In this document: positions 19,574 through 28,668 of the stretch, in pieces
Layout: each line of letters starts with the position of its first letter
Position numbering within the stretch: the first letter of the stretch is position 1
Source: Psychrobacter urativorans
GTDB lineage: Bacteria > Pseudomonadota > Gammaproteobacteria > Pseudomonadales > Moraxellaceae
Direction: 5' to 3'
DNA: 64,000 nucleotides
Assembly: GCF_904846695.1 (NCBI RefSeq)
Contig: NZ_CAJHBR010000004.1
Location: 111,199 to 175,198 of the forward strand
The notes under the pieces: model-generated
The model's input: only the letters and a program-made list of their open reading frames with translations
Told to the model about the DNA's origin: nothing
The model's database searches: none
Position numbers and translations under genes: made by a program

Positions 19574-20290
19574 TTATTTGACGTCTTTCCAGAATTCTTT
19601 ATTCAATAACCAAACTGGAATCAGTAATACTAACAAGAATAAAATTACGAAGAAACCGATTACTTGACGATCATGACGGACAGGTTCAGCCATCCAAGCC
19701 ATATAGTTAACCAAATCACCAACTTCAGATTTAAATTCTTCATCACTTAGATCTTGTTGAAGATTATTCAACACATGAGGCATGGCCACGTTTTTCAGAA
19801 CTAAGTTGTTAGCACCCCAAGGACGGCTTGGATCTTCATAAAACGATAATAAGTAGGTATAAACCCAATCATCACCGCGCAGTCTAGTCTCTAAAGACAA
19901 GTCTGGAGGAGGAGCACCAAACCAAGATGCTTGAACTTCAGGATCAATCTCAGCATTGATATGATCACCGATCTGATCCGTAGTCACCATCAAGTACTTT
20001 TCCACCAATTCAGGCGGAATCTCTAAATCTTTAGCGATACGAGAATGACGAACATACTTGGCTGAGTGACAGCCAGCACAGTAGTTCATAAACATCTTAG
20101 CACCGTTTTGCAGCGAGCCTTTATTGGTAAAATCAATAGGGGCTTTACTACAAGCTAGATGCTCAGTGTAACCTTCTGCATTGATAAAGTCGCCACATTC
20201 ACCACCCTCTGCTGCTAGCGCAGTGCCAGCAGTAAAGCTCAATGCCACGCCTAAGCCTAAACCAGTTAGGTATTTGATTAAGGTGCTCAT
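19574..20290 (-). CDS. petC: Cytochrome c1 (bc1 complex)
   Basis: 238 residues. A cleavable signal peptide (to about residue 26, ending TALAA) is followed by the haem site CAGCH (about 71-75) and a C-terminal membrane anchor (about 211-232). The axial Met is probably in NVAMPHVL. It passes electrons from the Rieske protein to soluble or membrane cytochrome c. Its ATG overlaps the petB stop by one base, so the two are translationally coupled. Confidence 0.95.
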   Translation of the reverse strand: MSTLIKYLTGLGLGVALSFTAGTALAAEGGECGDFINAEGYTEHLACSKAPIDFTNKGSLQNGAKMFMNYCAGCHSAKYVRHSRIAKDLEIPPELVEKYLMVTTDQIGDHINAEIDPEVQASWFGAPPPDLSLETRLRGDDWVYTYLLSFYEDPSRPWGANNLVLKNVAMPHVLNNLQQDLSDEEFKSEVGDLVNYMAWMAEPVRHDRQVIGFFVILFLLVLLIPVWLLNKEFWKDVK

Positions 20291-21516
20291 TAGTGACCTC
20301 CGGTGACACGTTCTGGTGGCTGTTTACACTTCTCTATGGCAGTGTAAAACGGCATCAATAAGAAGAACAGGAAATATAACACAGTGAATATTCGAGCCAT
20401 TACTGTCGCTGTTGGCGTCGTTGGCGTCGCTCCTAAATATCCTAAAGCTACAAAACTGATAGCGAAGATAGTTAACGCAGCCTTCGATAAGATACCTTTG
20501 TAACGCATAGAGCGTACAGGTGATCTATCTAACCAAGGTATCAAGAACAGTACCGCAATCGCACCACCCATCGCTACAACACCACCAAGCTTATTAGGAA
20601 CAGCTCGTAAAATGGCATAGAACGGGGTGTAATACCACACTGGTGCAATATGAGCTGGGGTCTTCAGTGAGTTTGCCGCTTCAAAGTTTGGTGGCTCAAG
20701 GAAGAAACCGCCGCCTTCTGGGAAGAAGAATATCACAGCAAAGAAGCAGATAAAGAATACTACAATACCAACCATGTCATGCACAGTGTAATACGGATGG
20801 AATTCAATACCATCTAAAGGTACACCGTTTTTGTCTTTTAGCTTTTTGATGTCGATACCATCTGGGTTATTTGAACCCACATGATGCAGAGCTACCAAAT
20901 GCATAAACACTAAGCCGACTAACACTAATGGAATAGCGACTACGTGTAGGGCAAAGAAACGGTTAAGGGTGATACCTGAGATAATATAATCACCACGTAC
21001 CCATTCGGCAAGACCATCACCAATCACTGGTAGTGCTGCAGGTAAGTTCAAGATAACCTGTGCGCCCCAGAATGACATGTTGCCCCAAGGGAGTAGATAC
21101 CCGAAGAAACCTTCTGCCATCAATGCTAAGTAGATACCCATACCGATAAGCCAAATAAGCTCACGCGGTTTTTGGTATGAACCATAAAGTAGCGCTCTAA
21201 ACATGTGCAAATATACTACTACGAAGAACGCTGAAGCGCCTGTCGAGTGCATATAACGAATCAGCCAGCCACCTTTTACGTCACGCATGATGTACTCAAC
21301 CGAAGCGAATGCCCCTTCGGCACTAGGGTTATACATCATCGTAAGCCAGATACCAGTAACCAATTGGTTAACCAATACCACCATAGATAGCACACCAAAG
21401 AAATACCAAAAGTTAAAGTTCTTCGGTGCATAATACTTTGACATATGATATTCATAGGTTTCGGTCGCTGGAAAACGCGCGTCCACCCAGTGCATAAGTT
21501 TTTTGCCTATACTCAT
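20290..21516 (-). CDS. petB: Cytochrome b (bc1 complex)
   Basis: 408 residues from ATG 21516. This start is chosen because GGGGAGG lies six bases before it and it sits one base after the petA stop; a Met five codons upstream overlaps petA. The protein has the eight-helix fold of full-length bacterial cytochrome b, with haem-b histidines in MHSTGASAFF and FFALHVVAIPLV. The quinol-site PDW-type loop reads PEGGGFFLEP / NSLKTPAHIAPVWYYTPF. It carries the Qo and Qi sites of ubiquinol oxidation. Confidence 0.95.
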   Translation of the reverse strand: MSIGKKLMHWVDARFPATETYEYHMSKYYAPKNFNFWYFFGVLSMVVLVNQLVTGIWLTMMYNPSAEGAFASVEYIMRDVKGGWLIRYMHSTGASAFFVVVYLHMFRALLYGSYQKPRELIWLIGMGIYLALMAEGFFGYLLPWGNMSFWGAQVILNLPAALPVIGDGLAEWVRGDYIISGITLNRFFALHVVAIPLVLVGLVFMHLVALHHVGSNNPDGIDIKKLKDKNGVPLDGIEFHPYYTVHDMVGIVVFFICFFAVIFFFPEGGGFFLEPPNFEAANSLKTPAHIAPVWYYTPFYAILRAVPNKLGGVVAMGGAIAVLFLIPWLDRSPVRSMRYKGILSKAALTIFAISFVALGYLGATPTTPTATVMARIFTVLYFLFFLLMPFYTAIEKCKQPPERVTGGH

Positions 21517-21517
21517 G

Positions 21518-22102
21518 TTAAGCCTCCCCAACCGTCAAGATGGTACCGTCCATACTATATTCTGGAATAGGTAAATTTAGCGGTGCTGGAACGCCACTAT
21601 AAACACGACCCGCTAAGTCATATTTAGAGCCATGACAAGGACAGAAAAACCCACCATACCAATCATTACCACCTAAGTCAGTTGCACCAACATCAGGGCG
21701 GTAGTTTGGAGCACAGCCTAAATGTGTACACACGCCTTCAACCACCAATACTGATGGATCTAATGAACGTGTAGGATTGGCACAGTATTCAGGTTGCACT
21801 GATGCAAGAGAGTCAGGGTCAGAGAGTAATGGAATTACTGGCTTTAAGTTACCTAACATTTCTTCTGTGCGTTTGACTACAAAGATAGGTTTGCCACGAT
21901 ATTTTACGACGATCATTTGACCTTCTTCGACAGAACCAATATCTTGGGTAACTGCTGCTCCAGCAGCTTCTGCTTTGGCACTTGGATACCAAGAGCGCAC
22001 AAAAGGGGTGGCAACAGCAGCTACCCCAGCGGCGCCAATTGCGGCAGTTGAGGCAATAAGAACTCTACGACGTTGTACATTAACGCCTTCGGCTTGGCTC
22101 AT
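21518..22102 (-). CDS. petA: Rieske iron-sulfur subunit (bc1 complex)
   Basis: 194 residues. A Tat-type N-terminus (QRRRVLIAST) leads into a membrane anchor. The [2Fe-2S] ligands are in CTHLGC and CPCHGS, with the usual disulfide cysteines. It oxidises ubiquinol and hands electrons to cytochrome c1. First gene of petABC; GGAGGAAGT precedes ATG 22102. Confidence 0.96.
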   Translation of the reverse strand: MSQAEGVNVQRRRVLIASTAAIGAAGVAAVATPFVRSWYPSAKAEAAGAAVTQDIGSVEEGQMIVVKYRGKPIFVVKRTEEMLGNLKPVIPLLSDPDSLASVQPEYCANPTRSLDPSVLVVEGVCTHLGCAPNYRPDVGATDLGGNDWYGGFFCPCHGSKYDLAGRVYSGVPAPLNLPIPEYSMDGTILTVGEA

Positions 22103-22708
22103 TAATACTTCCTCCAGGTGAATGAAATGGGATTATCCCACACTGGGTTTGTGTCTTAGAAATTTACAATGTCAGTTACCAGCCACTTTAGCGGTGCCTA
22201 ATTTTGCTAATTGTTGCTATTCTAAGCTATTTTGGTCATAAAACAAATTATTGTGTTAAAAATAAAGCAGACCCGATAGGCTATACTTGACTGGTAAACA
22301 TTATAAAAATGCCTGTAGCCATCTTGTTATCACTGTTTGAGACAAGATATATATTACCGAAGTTGGGGTATCGATTACCTTATAAATTATAAGGGTATTT
22401 AACAATAGGGAATGATACTGCAAATGAAGACAATGTTCACTAACTTTCAGTATATTTCGGTAAGGTAAATAGACAAAATATAGCAAAAATCATCTCTTAC
22501 CATCCACCTGTCATTGTGGTGATAAACTTATTTTTAAATGACAGCAATGGAAGATGTTTTCCAATCAACATATCTTCAAACTAAAAGTTTTCAATCAATA
22601 ACCTTGTATTTACTTAAGGTTATTGATTGTCCACTCAGAGATGCAGTAGGCTACGCCGTATAGTGTAGCCTTAAAGCTACTATAGTTTAACCTTCAAGCT
22701 AATACAGC
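22103..22708. other. Intergenic region upstream of petA and downstream of uup
   Basis: About 600 bases, A+T rich, with no gene. It contains a perfect 14-bp hairpin (22592-22629) and a second AGGCTAC/GTAGCCT inverted repeat (about 22648-22672) just past the uup stop. A TATAATG on the minus strand near 22300 might belong to a pet promoter, but no good -35 was found. Confidence 0.4.
22592..22629. terminator. Perfect 14-bp hairpin downstream of uup
   Basis: CAATCAATAACCTT (22592-22605) and its exact complement (22616-22629) surround a ten-base loop. It is positioned to end uup transcripts but neither side has a proper U-tract, so terminator function is uncertain. Confidence 0.5.
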
Positions 22709-24646
22709 TTAGCCTTCAAGGGTATCCCAACGCTCAAGCTTGCCCATTATTTCTTCTTCAATAGCTAATAGGCGTTCGCTAGCCACAGTAGCCGCATCAA
22801 ATTCTTTGATGAACCAAGAACCATCAGCTAGTTTCTGTTGCAGCTCCGCTTGTTCAGTTTCTAAAGCGGCAATTTGTTTTGGCAGAGCGTCAAGCTCACG
22901 CTGATCATTGAAGTTAAGCTTTTTTGTGCTTTTATTGGACTTAACAGCGGCTGGTGTAAGCTTAGCCGTGCTCTTAGTAGCAGCAGTGTTAGATTTAGCA
23001 GCTTGTGCCGCTTGGGCACGATTTTTTTGTACTAAGTATTCTTGATAGCCACCAACGTACTCTTGCACAACGCCTTTACCCTCTGCGTCTTCATCAAAGA
23101 CCCAAGTGGAAGTGACTACGTTATCCATAAATGAGCGATCATGACTAATTAGCAATATAGTGCCGTTAAAGCTAGCTACAGACTCCTCTAAGAGTTCAAG
23201 CGTTGCCATATCCAAGTCGTTAGTTGGCTCATCGAGTACTAGAATGTTAGCAGGCTTAAGAAGTTGCTTAGCTAGTAGTACACGGTTACGCTCACCACCT
23301 GACAGGGCTTTAACAGGAGTACGTGCGCGCTCTGGAGCAAATAGGAAGTCTTGTAGATAGCTCATAATATGAGTTTTGCGACCGCCAACTTCAACGAAGT
23401 CTGAGCCTTCTGAGACATTTTGCGCCACACTAGCTTCTAGGTCTAACTGATCACGCAGCTGATCAAAAAAGGCGATTTTGAGGTTAGTACCCAATTCAAC
23501 ATTACCAGTTTTGATAACTTCATCGTCAGACATATCAAGCAAGGCTTTGATCAAAGTAGTCTTACCGGCACCGTTTGGCCCAATAATACCTATCTTGTCG
23601 CCACGCATGATAGTAGTAGTGAAATTATCGACTAGCACATTACCATCATATTCAAGATGCAAGTTTTTGACTTTACAGACTAGCTTGCCACTTTTCTCGC
23701 CAGCATCCATAGTAATATTGACGTTACCGACCTGCTCGCGACGACCACCACGCTCTTCACGCAAGGCCTTTAGCTCACGAACACGGCCTTCATTACGGGT
23801 ACGACGTGCCTTGATACCTTGACGAATCCAGACTTCTTCTTGGGCCAGTTTTTTATCAAAATTGGCATTATTCTTTTCTTCAGCTAGTAGTTGTAGCTCT
23901 TTTAGCTCTTGATAGCGAGCATAACCACCTTCGCCTTGCGTTACATCATAGCTAGTCAATAATCCACGATCCAGCTCAACGATACGAGTGGCCAATTTAT
24001 TCACAAAAGCTCTATCATGGGTGACGAATAATAAGGTCAAACCCTGCCAGTCTAACAAGAAGCGTTCCAGCCACTCGATACTATCAACGTCTAAATGGTT
24101 GGTTGGCTCATCAAGTAATAGCACATCAGGCTTAGTGACCAAAGATCGGGCTAATAGTACTCGGCGCTTACGACCACCGGATAATGAGGACAAGTCATCA
24201 TTAGGATCAAGCCCCATAGTAGTGATTAATCGGGTAGCTTCACGCTCTAAATCCCAGCCATGTACCGCATCGATATCATGCTGTAAAGTGGCCATGCGCT
24301 CACAGGCATCCATGTCGCCATCCGCACAAAGATTAGTCTGCTGGTTATAGCTGATCAGTAGATCGGCAGTGCGGCGACTGCCACCCATGACGATATCTAA
24401 GATGCGACCGCTAGTTTCAGGGACATCTTGCTCAAGCATAGCAACACGTACACTACTGCTAGTAATGACTTCGCCACTATCAGGCTGCAAAGTACCACTA
24501 ATCAGTTTGAACAAAGTGGATTTACCTTCGCCATTGCGACCGATTAAACACACACGCTCACCGGCGTCAATGCTAAAATCTACGCCATCAAGAACGGGAG
24601 CTACGCCAAAGGCGAGATGAATATCTTTTAAATGTATCAGTGCCAT
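22709..24646 (-). CDS. uup: ABC-F family ATPase Uup
   Basis: 645 residues. Two ABC cassettes without membrane segments: Walker A GRNGEGKST and GPNGAGKTT, signatures LSGGRKRR and LSGGERNR, and DEPTNHLD and DEPTNDLD. They are separated by the charged linker typical of ABC-F proteins. The C-terminal extension (about 540-645) is a Lys/Ala linker followed by a coiled coil (QIAALETEQAELQQKLADG), which marks Uup, a DNA/ribosome-linked member tied to transposon excision and ribosome rescue. Monocistronic. Confidence 0.9.
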   Translation of the reverse strand: MALIHLKDIHLAFGVAPVLDGVDFSIDAGERVCLIGRNGEGKSTLFKLISGTLQPDSGEVITSSSVRVAMLEQDVPETSGRILDIVMGGSRRTADLLISYNQQTNLCADGDMDACERMATLQHDIDAVHGWDLEREATRLITTMGLDPNDDLSSLSGGRKRRVLLARSLVTKPDVLLLDEPTNHLDVDSIEWLERFLLDWQGLTLLFVTHDRAFVNKLATRIVELDRGLLTSYDVTQGEGGYARYQELKELQLLAEEKNNANFDKKLAQEEVWIRQGIKARRTRNEGRVRELKALREERGGRREQVGNVNITMDAGEKSGKLVCKVKNLHLEYDGNVLVDNFTTTIMRGDKIGIIGPNGAGKTTLIKALLDMSDDEVIKTGNVELGTNLKIAFFDQLRDQLDLEASVAQNVSEGSDFVEVGGRKTHIMSYLQDFLFAPERARTPVKALSGGERNRVLLAKQLLKPANILVLDEPTNDLDMATLELLEESVASFNGTILLISHDRSFMDNVVTSTWVFDEDAEGKGVVQEYVGGYQEYLVQKNRAQAAQAAKSNTAATKSTAKLTPAAVKSNKSTKKLNFNDQRELDALPKQIAALETEQAELQQKLADGSWFIKEFDAATVASERLLAIEEEIMGKLERWDTLEG

Positions 24647-24855
24647 AAAGTATCTTAAGCTTATATATAGTAAGTGGAATAGGTTTTAGTCTAATAAAAT
24701 CCTTATTATTGTTACAATAAGGGCTGTGACTAAATTGCCAATATTATAACATGCCCCCATAGCAGTTTAGTGGCTATAAAAAACTTTATCCTAGTTACTG
24801 TAACAGCCTCTATTAACCTCCCTGTATTACTAACAAAACCATTATTGAGAAAATT

Positions 24856-25116
24856 ATGACTACAGCATCATCGCGGCCAGCCAACCATGCTGACGTGCAA
24901 GCTGAACTTACAGAGCAAGTGATTGAGCTACAAATGACTATGGCTCATTTAGAGATGACGGTAGAGCGTCTAGATCAAGTCATTACTCACCAAGACAAAA
25001 ATATTCGTGATCTGCAACGCCAGCTGCAACTGGTTTATAAACAAGTGGAAGGTCAAAGCGGCGAGGAGGGCATTGCGCCATTCGATATCATGGCTGACCG
25101 CCCGCCCCACTACTAA
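24856..25116 (+). CDS. slyX: SlyX family protein
   Basis: 86 residues. Mostly one coiled coil (about 12-68, LTEQVIELQMTMAHLEMTVERL) ending in the family C-terminus DRPPHY. Function is poorly known; in E. coli slyX is next to slyD. Here it is a lone gene divergent from uup. Confidence 0.85.
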   Translation: MTTASSRPANHADVQAELTEQVIELQMTMAHLEMTVERLDQVITHQDKNIRDLQRQLQLVYKQVEGQSGEEGIAPFDIMADRPPHY

Positions 25117-25306
25117 TCGGTGTCCTAGTGGCAGGGTAAAGTTAGTATCATGATAACCGCCTTATGACTGCCTAGTCATAATAGGCAAATAGCGCACCTT
25201 GATGGTTGTCTTACTAAGCAAAAGACATTAATATCCTTCGCTTAAACTGCTGCCCTGCTATTAGCTAGCCTGAGTAGTGCAACAATAAGGATATTTGGAG
25301 ATCATT

Positions 25307-26548
25307 ATGCAAGCCACTTTTCAATTAAAAAAGCTTACTGTGGCTATCACAGCTTTTACTATCGCTAGCGTTGCTAGTGCTGCTGGCTTGGATCGTTCGG
25401 GTCAAGATATTACTGCATTTCTACAAGATGGCTTATACGCTGAGGCTAGCTATACTTATCTAGATGCTGACGTAACAGGTACTGATGCATCAGGCCACAG
25501 CATCGACGATATCGCTGAGTCTTATGACTTCTTCCGCTATGGAGTAAAGGCTGATATTAACGATACATTCAGTGTGGGTGTGTTGTATGACGAGCCTTTT
25601 GGGGCATCAGCTGACTATAGAGGCAATAATAATTTCGTCGATCAAAATCCTAACTCACCTAGAAATGGTGAAGGGACTAATGTCGAAGTGCGTACTGAAA
25701 GTATCACTGGTATCGTTGGCGCAAAACTTGGTGCTAATAAGAATTTTCAACTCTATGGTGGTCCAGTTGCTCAGCGCGTACAAGCTGACGTAAAATTACG
25801 CGGTTTAAGCTATGGCCCAGCTAATGGTTATACTACTCATGTCAGTGCTGACCAAGATTACGGCTGGCTAGCAGGGATTGCTTATAGTAAGCCTGAGATA
25901 GCGCTAAAAGCGGCGTTGACTTATCGCTCTGAGATTGAGCATAACTCGCAAGCATCTGAAAGCTATCCTTTGGCAACGATAATTGGTGGTTCTATACCGC
26001 CAGTAGCTGGTGGACCGTTTGCATTTCCAACAAACAGAAGTAGTGGTATTGAGATTACTACCCCTAAGTCAGTAAACTTTGATTTTCAAACGGGTATTAA
26101 TCCGACTACTTTAGCCACTGCAAAGGTGCGCTGGGTACCTTGGAGCGACTTTGCCATTGTGCCGTCACTATACAATGAGGTGAGCACTGCTAATCCTGCC
26201 TATCGTCCTGATGGCTTGCCATTAGTGAGCTATGATAAAGATCAGTGGGTAGTAGAGCTTGGACTAGCTAAACGCCTTACACCAGCCCTAGCCGTAACTG
26301 GTAATATTGGCTGGGATAGTGGTGCTGGCGATCCAGTAACTTCATTAGGCCCTATCGAAGGTTACTATAGCGCAGGTCTTGGTGCTAAGTATAATGTCAC
26401 TGAAAACTGGGCGATATCAGCCGGCGGTAAATACTTGTGGTTCGGAGATGCACAAGGACAAATACCTTCCAAAAATATCGTTGGTGACTTTGAAGACAAT
26501 GAAGGTTATGCACTGGGTCTAAAACTTTCTTATCAGGCCGCACAGTAA
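25307..26548 (+). CDS. OmpP1/FadL family outer-membrane protein, paralog 1
   Basis: 413 residues from ATG 25307, which has GGAG seven bases upstream; an ATG four codons earlier overlaps that site. Signal peptide to about residue 25 (ASAAG). The mature protein is a FadL-type beta-barrel that lets hydrophobic substrates such as long-chain fatty acids cross the outer membrane. It shows the repeated SYDFFRYGVKADI, GAKLGANKNFQLYGGP and ATAKVRWVPWSDF segments and a C-terminal strand. Compared with the next gene it lacks about 50 residues in the loop after the FGASADYR strand. It ends in a terminator matching that of its paralog. Confidence 0.85.
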   Translation: MQATFQLKKLTVAITAFTIASVASAAGLDRSGQDITAFLQDGLYAEASYTYLDADVTGTDASGHSIDDIAESYDFFRYGVKADINDTFSVGVLYDEPFGASADYRGNNNFVDQNPNSPRNGEGTNVEVRTESITGIVGAKLGANKNFQLYGGPVAQRVQADVKLRGLSYGPANGYTTHVSADQDYGWLAGIAYSKPEIALKAALTYRSEIEHNSQASESYPLATIIGGSIPPVAGGPFAFPTNRSSGIEITTPKSVNFDFQTGINPTTLATAKVRWVPWSDFAIVPSLYNEVSTANPAYRPDGLPLVSYDKDQWVVELGLAKRLTPALAVTGNIGWDSGAGDPVTSLGPIEGYYSAGLGAKYNVTENWAISAGGKYLWFGDAQGQIPSKNIVGDFEDNEGYALGLKLSYQAAQ

Positions 26549-26873
26549 CCAATAGAAAGAACTAATGATTTAAGGTATAAATTTTTTATAAATAATTTTT
26601 TTATAATAAATTCAAAGAATTAAGTATAAATATAGCGATCCTAAAGGGGTCGCTTTTTTTATACTCTTTACAAATGTTTAGCTTCATTGTTAGTTTTCTA
26701 AAACATATGTCAATACTATTTGTACTATCCAGTCGTATTTGAGAAATAAAGTACTTTACTTGTTGTCTTAGCGTGAAAAAGGAACTACTATTCAATTTAG
26801 GACGCCGATCATATATTCAGTAATAACTTAATCGTGATAACGGCAAAACAATGCGGATGTTTGGAGAGATATA
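26549..26873. other. Spacer between the FadL-like paralogs
   Basis: 325 bases. It contains the paralog 1 terminator (26634-26660) and presumably a separate promoter for paralog 2. No ORF is supported. Confidence 0.4.
26634..26660 (+). terminator. Terminator of FadL-like paralog 1
   Basis: AGCGATCC / GGGTCGCT hairpin with a TAAA loop followed by seven T. Almost the same sequence follows paralog 2. Confidence 0.9.
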
Positions 26874-28316
26874 ATGCGCCCTACTTTTCAGTTAAAAACC
26901 CTTGCGGTAGCAGTTGCTGCTTTTTCTATTGCTAGTGCCGCTAGCGCTGCCGGCTTAGATCGTTCAGGTCAAGACATCACTGCTTTTTTCCAAGATGGAC
27001 TCTATGCTGAAACCGTCTATACTTATATTGATGCTGATGTCAGTGGTAAAGACAGTGCCAACGTTGTTCCTACTAGCAATACTTATGTCGAAGGTCGGGA
27101 CACTGGTGATATTGCTGAATCATACGATTTCTTTCGCTATGGGGTAAAAGCGGATATTAATAATACTTTTAGTGTAGGTATTATTTATGATGAGCCGTTT
27201 GGTGCTGCTGCTGAATATAAGGAAAGCAACTTTGTAGCTCAAAGTGGCGATACCCGTGAAGCTACTATTACGCGTATTTCTGGAGGTCTTATTGGTCCAA
27301 GTTCACCACTTGGTGTCACTAGTTTTGCTCAAGCACAAGCTACAGTGAACGCTCTTCAACGTAAAATAGGACTAGGCGGCACTTTGACGCCGCAAGAGCA
27401 AGGTGCTTTAACAGCATTAGCTCCAGCAGTTGGCATTGTTAATGGAGAGTTCGGTACGGCAGGTCAAAATACCAATGTTGAAGTACGTAGCGAAAACTTA
27501 ACCGCTATCCTTGGTGCTAAGTTTGGTGCTAATAAAGAATTCCAAATTTACGGTGGCCCAGTCGCTCAGCGTATTCAAGCGGAAGTAAAACTGCGTGGAT
27601 TGGCTTATGGCCCGGCTACTGGCTATACTTCAAACAGTAATCCTAATATGGACTATGGTTATATCGCTGGGATGTCTTATAGCAAACCTGAAATTGCCTT
27701 AAAAGCAGCGTTAACTTATCGTTCTGAAATTGATCATGATTTAGATGTCTCTGAAACCTATCCTCTAGCAGGAACCTTAGCAGGTAATCCAGCTGCGGCT
27801 ACTCAGAATAGTAATTATCGTATTACTACTCCTAAATCCGTTAACTTTGATTTTCAGACTGGCTTGAATCCAACCACTTTGGCTACGGCTAAAGTACGCT
27901 GGGTACCTTGGAGCGATTTTGCCATTACACCGCCATTATATAATGAGGTTAGTAAGCGCAACTACGGTCCTAATGGTTTAAACTTAGTTGATTATGATGA
28001 TGATCAGTGGCAAGTAGAACTAGGGGTGGCCAAGCGTATAGCGCCAGCACTTGCCGTTAGTGGTACAGTAGGCTGGGATAGTGGTACTGGTGATGAGACT
28101 ACTTCACTTGGTCCTATCGATGGCTATTACAGCCTTGGTCTTGGAGCTAAGTACAACCTTACCGAAAACTGGGCAGTATCAGCTGGTGGTAAATACTTAT
28201 GGTTCGGTGATGCTAAAGGTAGATTACCATCAGGTAAAATCGTTGGTGACTTCCAAGATAATGATGGTTACATCTTAGGTGCTAAGCTGTCTTACCAAGC
28301 CAAGCAAGGTTTCTAA
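26874..28316 (+). CDS. OmpP1/FadL family outer-membrane protein, paralog 2
   Basis: 480 residues, with the same signal peptide type and barrel sequence as paralog 1. It carries a longer loop (about residues 115-205, FVAQSGDTREATITR through LTPQEQGALTAL), the region that in FadL forms the lateral/extracellular ligand-capture part. GGAGAGAT precedes ATG. Likely role is uptake of long-chain fatty acids or other hydrophobic compounds; ligands may differ between the two copies. Confidence 0.87.
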   Translation: MRPTFQLKTLAVAVAAFSIASAASAAGLDRSGQDITAFFQDGLYAETVYTYIDADVSGKDSANVVPTSNTYVEGRDTGDIAESYDFFRYGVKADINNTFSVGIIYDEPFGAAAEYKESNFVAQSGDTREATITRISGGLIGPSSPLGVTSFAQAQATVNALQRKIGLGGTLTPQEQGALTALAPAVGIVNGEFGTAGQNTNVEVRSENLTAILGAKFGANKEFQIYGGPVAQRIQAEVKLRGLAYGPATGYTSNSNPNMDYGYIAGMSYSKPEIALKAALTYRSEIDHDLDVSETYPLAGTLAGNPAAATQNSNYRITTPKSVNFDFQTGLNPTTLATAKVRWVPWSDFAITPPLYNEVSKRNYGPNGLNLVDYDDDQWQVELGVAKRIAPALAVSGTVGWDSGTGDETTSLGPIDGYYSLGLGAKYNLTENWAVSAGGKYLWFGDAKGRLPSGKIVGDFQDNDGYILGAKLSYQAKQGF

Positions 28317-28358
28317 GCGCTAAACGCATAGTGAGACTATTGTAAGAGTTACTATAAG

Positions 28359-28386
28359 AAAGCGATCCTAAAGGGTCGCTTTTTTG
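28359..28386 (+). terminator. Terminator of FadL-like paralog 2
   Basis: AAAGCGATCC / GGTCGCTTT hairpin with trailing T run, matching the paralog 1 terminator. Confidence 0.9.
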
Positions 28387-28602
28387 TGGCTGTGATTTAC
28401 GGCAGATAAAGTAACTAGCGGGTGAGATAGGTTGGAAGGCAGGAGATAACAGGACGCCTTATTTGGTATTCAAATAGCTGTTGGTTCAATAGTAAATGAC
28501 CGACTTTATCGCTGAGGATAGTAGCAAAAGTGCTGGGCTAAAATGACTAACTTAGCAAGATTTGGTTAGCTAGAAAAACCAAATACTAGTATAAATAGCC
28601 AA

Positions 28603-28637
28603 TAAAAAACCTCGCTACCGTAACGGCAACGAGGTTT
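28603..28637 (-). terminator. putP terminator
   Basis: AAACCTCG (28607-28614) pairs with CGAGGTTT (28630-28637); on the minus strand a U-tract follows. About 30 bases past the putP stop. Confidence 0.9.
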
Positions 28638-28668
28638 GTAATTATGATTTATAGTCAATAAGCTAAGC

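Larger units (their letters stand above)
28317..28668. other. Convergent intergenic region between FadL-like gene and putP
   Basis: 352 bases, no ORF. It holds the plus-strand terminator at 28359-28386 and the putP terminator at 28603-28637. Confidence 0.4.

Noticed and set aside
22301..22486. 61-residue minus-strand ORF upstream of petA
   Set aside because: No ribosome-binding site and composition of chance translation.
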